Source: Candidatus Paraprochloron terpiosi LD05
Lineage (GTDB): Bacteria > Cyanobacteriota > Cyanobacteriia > Cyanobacteriales > Prochloraceae
Direction: 5' to 3'
Length of the DNA stretch: 64,000 nt
Assembly (NCBI GenBank): GCA_018141785.1
Contig: CP073341.1
Span: forward strand, 62,001 to 126,000
Numbering within the stretch: the stretch's first letter is position 1; each line of letters starts with the position of its first letter. Both the position numbers and the translations under genes were made by a program. Shown here piece by piece: positions 62,974 to 64,000 of this stretch. The notes below the pieces were generated by a model. It saw only the letters and a program-made list of their open reading frames with translations. It did not search any database and had not been told where the DNA came from.

Positions 62974-63709
62974 ATGAAGAAATTACTCTTATCTCCGGCC
63001 ATTGTTGTAGCTTTCCTTTTCAGCTCGTCTCCCGCTCATGCTGTTAATCCTATTCTACAGCCACAATCTGTAACCACTAATTTAGAGAGTGCATTAACCT
63101 TTGATGTCACCAGATTAATTGACCAAAGTGGACTGGTAAATAGTTATGATGGGAGTATGCACCACTATTTTAGCCTAACTTTCACTTTGCTTTAACCATA
63201 ATTTAAGTAACCCACCTGACAGTAGCCGCTCATGGTTGTCTGCTGACGGAACTACATCAGGAGTCTTGACTTTCGACTTAGGAGGGGAATTTCAGATCGT
63301 TGCCATTGGTATCTGGAATATTTCAGGTAATTCAGGTATAAGAGGTTTTGAGGTATTCGCCGATAATGATGCTAATTTTGATAACGGAGGAAGAACCCTG
63401 TTGGGTCAGGGTAATTTCTCTAGTGTTAATCTAAGTTTCAATAGATCATCAATTTTACGTCGATACCTTACGGAGGCGCGTCTAAATACTCAATATGTTC
63501 ACCTCAATATTCTCTCCAATCATGGTGGAAATGCTGTAGGTCTCGGCGAAGTAGTTTTTGCTGAAATACCCTTCGAGTTTAGTAATTTACCAGCGATGGT
63601 TTTTCTGGTAGCAGTAGGAGGTTTGGCCTATTTTCAGAATTTAAAAAAGGGGGTAAAAAGCACTCTGCGGTTTAATCCTTTCCGTCATCAGGATATTGCG
63701 CAAAAGTGA
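62974..63709 (+). pseudogene. PFEFS-tailed surface protein, frameshifted
   Basis: From the ATG at 62974 (MKKLLLSPAIVVAFLFSSSP then AHAVNPILQPQSV) the frame runs to a TAA at 63193. The rest lies in another frame from about 63180: SNPPDSSRSWLSADGTTSGV, LTFDLGGEFQIVAIGIWNIS, GIRGFEVFADNDANFDNGG, YVHLNILSNHGGNAVGLGEV and IPFEFSNLPAMVFLVAVGGL. The C-terminal tail is extended (KSTLRFNPFRHQDIAQK) into the convergent MscS gene, overlapping it by 38 bp. Confidence 0.8.
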
Positions 63710-64000
63710 TAACTCGCTGGGGGAAGGGTATTTGAATCCCTTCCTTCTCAAAAGCTTCTTTAATCATCTTGCGCAAAATCCTCTTAATATAATTGTGTAC
63801 TCCACTGGGTTTGTTATCCGGTTTTAGCTTGGTAAGAGTGCGAATCAAGATGCTATCTGCTGCAAACTCTTCAACCCCTTTGATTTCGGTAGGTTTGATT
63901 ACTTCCTGGTATTTTTTGTGCAACTGAATCCCCACCTCTTCCAGAGTGCTATAGACTAAATCCAGATCAGAACCGTAAGCAACCCCCACATCAACTACAG
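63672..64000 (-). CDS. MscS-family mechanosensitive channel, C-terminal part (runs off right edge)
   Basis: The frame, open to the window end, reads VVDVGVAYGSDLDLVYSTLE then EVGIQLHKKYQEVI and ends IKEAFEKEGIQIPFPQRVIT then FAQYPDDGKD. This is the cytoplasmic alpha/beta domain of MscS channels (VGVAYxSDLDxVxxxL; F(E/D)xxGIxIPFPQR). The pore helices lie outside the window. The stop is at 63672-63674. Confidence 0.82.
   Translation of the reverse strand, partial: VVDVGVAYGSDLDLVYSTLEEVGIQLHKKYQEVIKPTEIKGVEEFAADSILIRTLTKLKPDNKPSGVHNYIKRILRKMIKEAFEKEGIQIPFPQRVITFAQYPDDGKD

Overview
The window looks like a piece of a filamentous cyanobacterial chromosome. GCGATCGC (HIP1-type) octamers are scattered through it, and it carries cyanobacterial markers: NblB (phycobilisome degradation), Ycf46 and Ycf35 (also kept in plastid genomes), XisI-type and Uma2-type genes, and several small surface proteins ending in a PFEFS-type C-terminal sorting signal. 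Much of the window is a housekeeping backbone: tpiA (partial), nblB, a DUF2993 protein, an RsuA-type pseudouridine synthase, malQ, comM/yifB, a HIT protein, ilvC, serA, prmA, ligA, dacB, hemW, a PIN-TRAM protein and a partial MscS channel. Carbohydrate metabolism is well represented: malQ (GH77), two secreted or anchored GH13 enzymes and a divergent GH13-like protein paired with a membrane protein.

The backbone is broken up by mobile and decaying DNA. At 2.7-4.4 kb a NYN-domain gene is split by a 976-bp ORF-less group II intron lying antisense to it. At 14.8-20.8 kb, two ~2.67-kb group II introns of one family point away from each other, 5' ends 311 bp apart, around a TnpB fossil. The left one splits the start codon of an IS200 tnpA. 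Both carry multiply frameshifted reverse-transcriptase/HNH genes and both are colonised by two small palindromic element families, one copy of which sits inside catalytic domain V. At 34.5-40 kb a kinase-TPR gene has decayed and taken in two tnpB-only elements; a third tnpB element lies just before an intact paralogous TPR gene with 13 near-identical repeats. The 3' end of the upstream amylase gene is copied between the two TPR genes, so this is an old tandem duplication.

Defence and stress modules are numerous. A NACHT NTPase with pentapeptide repeats (20.9-23.4 kb) is bracketed by perfect 44-bp inverted repeats but has two nonsense codons. From 44.7 to 55.5 kb there is a defence island: a small multi-TM protein, a Septu pair (ptuA and frameshifted ptuB) bracketed by a 205-bp direct repeat that itself encodes a 55-residue protein, a Uma2 protein, higBA and mcrBC. 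Broken toxin-antitoxin genes (RelE remnant, chimeric Doc) occur elsewhere.

The last region (56-64 kb) shows dispersal of the PFEFS-tailed surface proteins. Five loci in the window carry the same C-terminal segment. The locus at 58.3-59.2 kb looks like a decayed copy of the PIN-TRAM 3' end plus the PFEFS gene found intact in order at 62.4-63.7 kb. Overall there is an unusually high load of fresh pseudogenes (single nonsense codons or single-base indels), dispersed palindromes and recent duplications. All calls come from reading the sequence without database searches.
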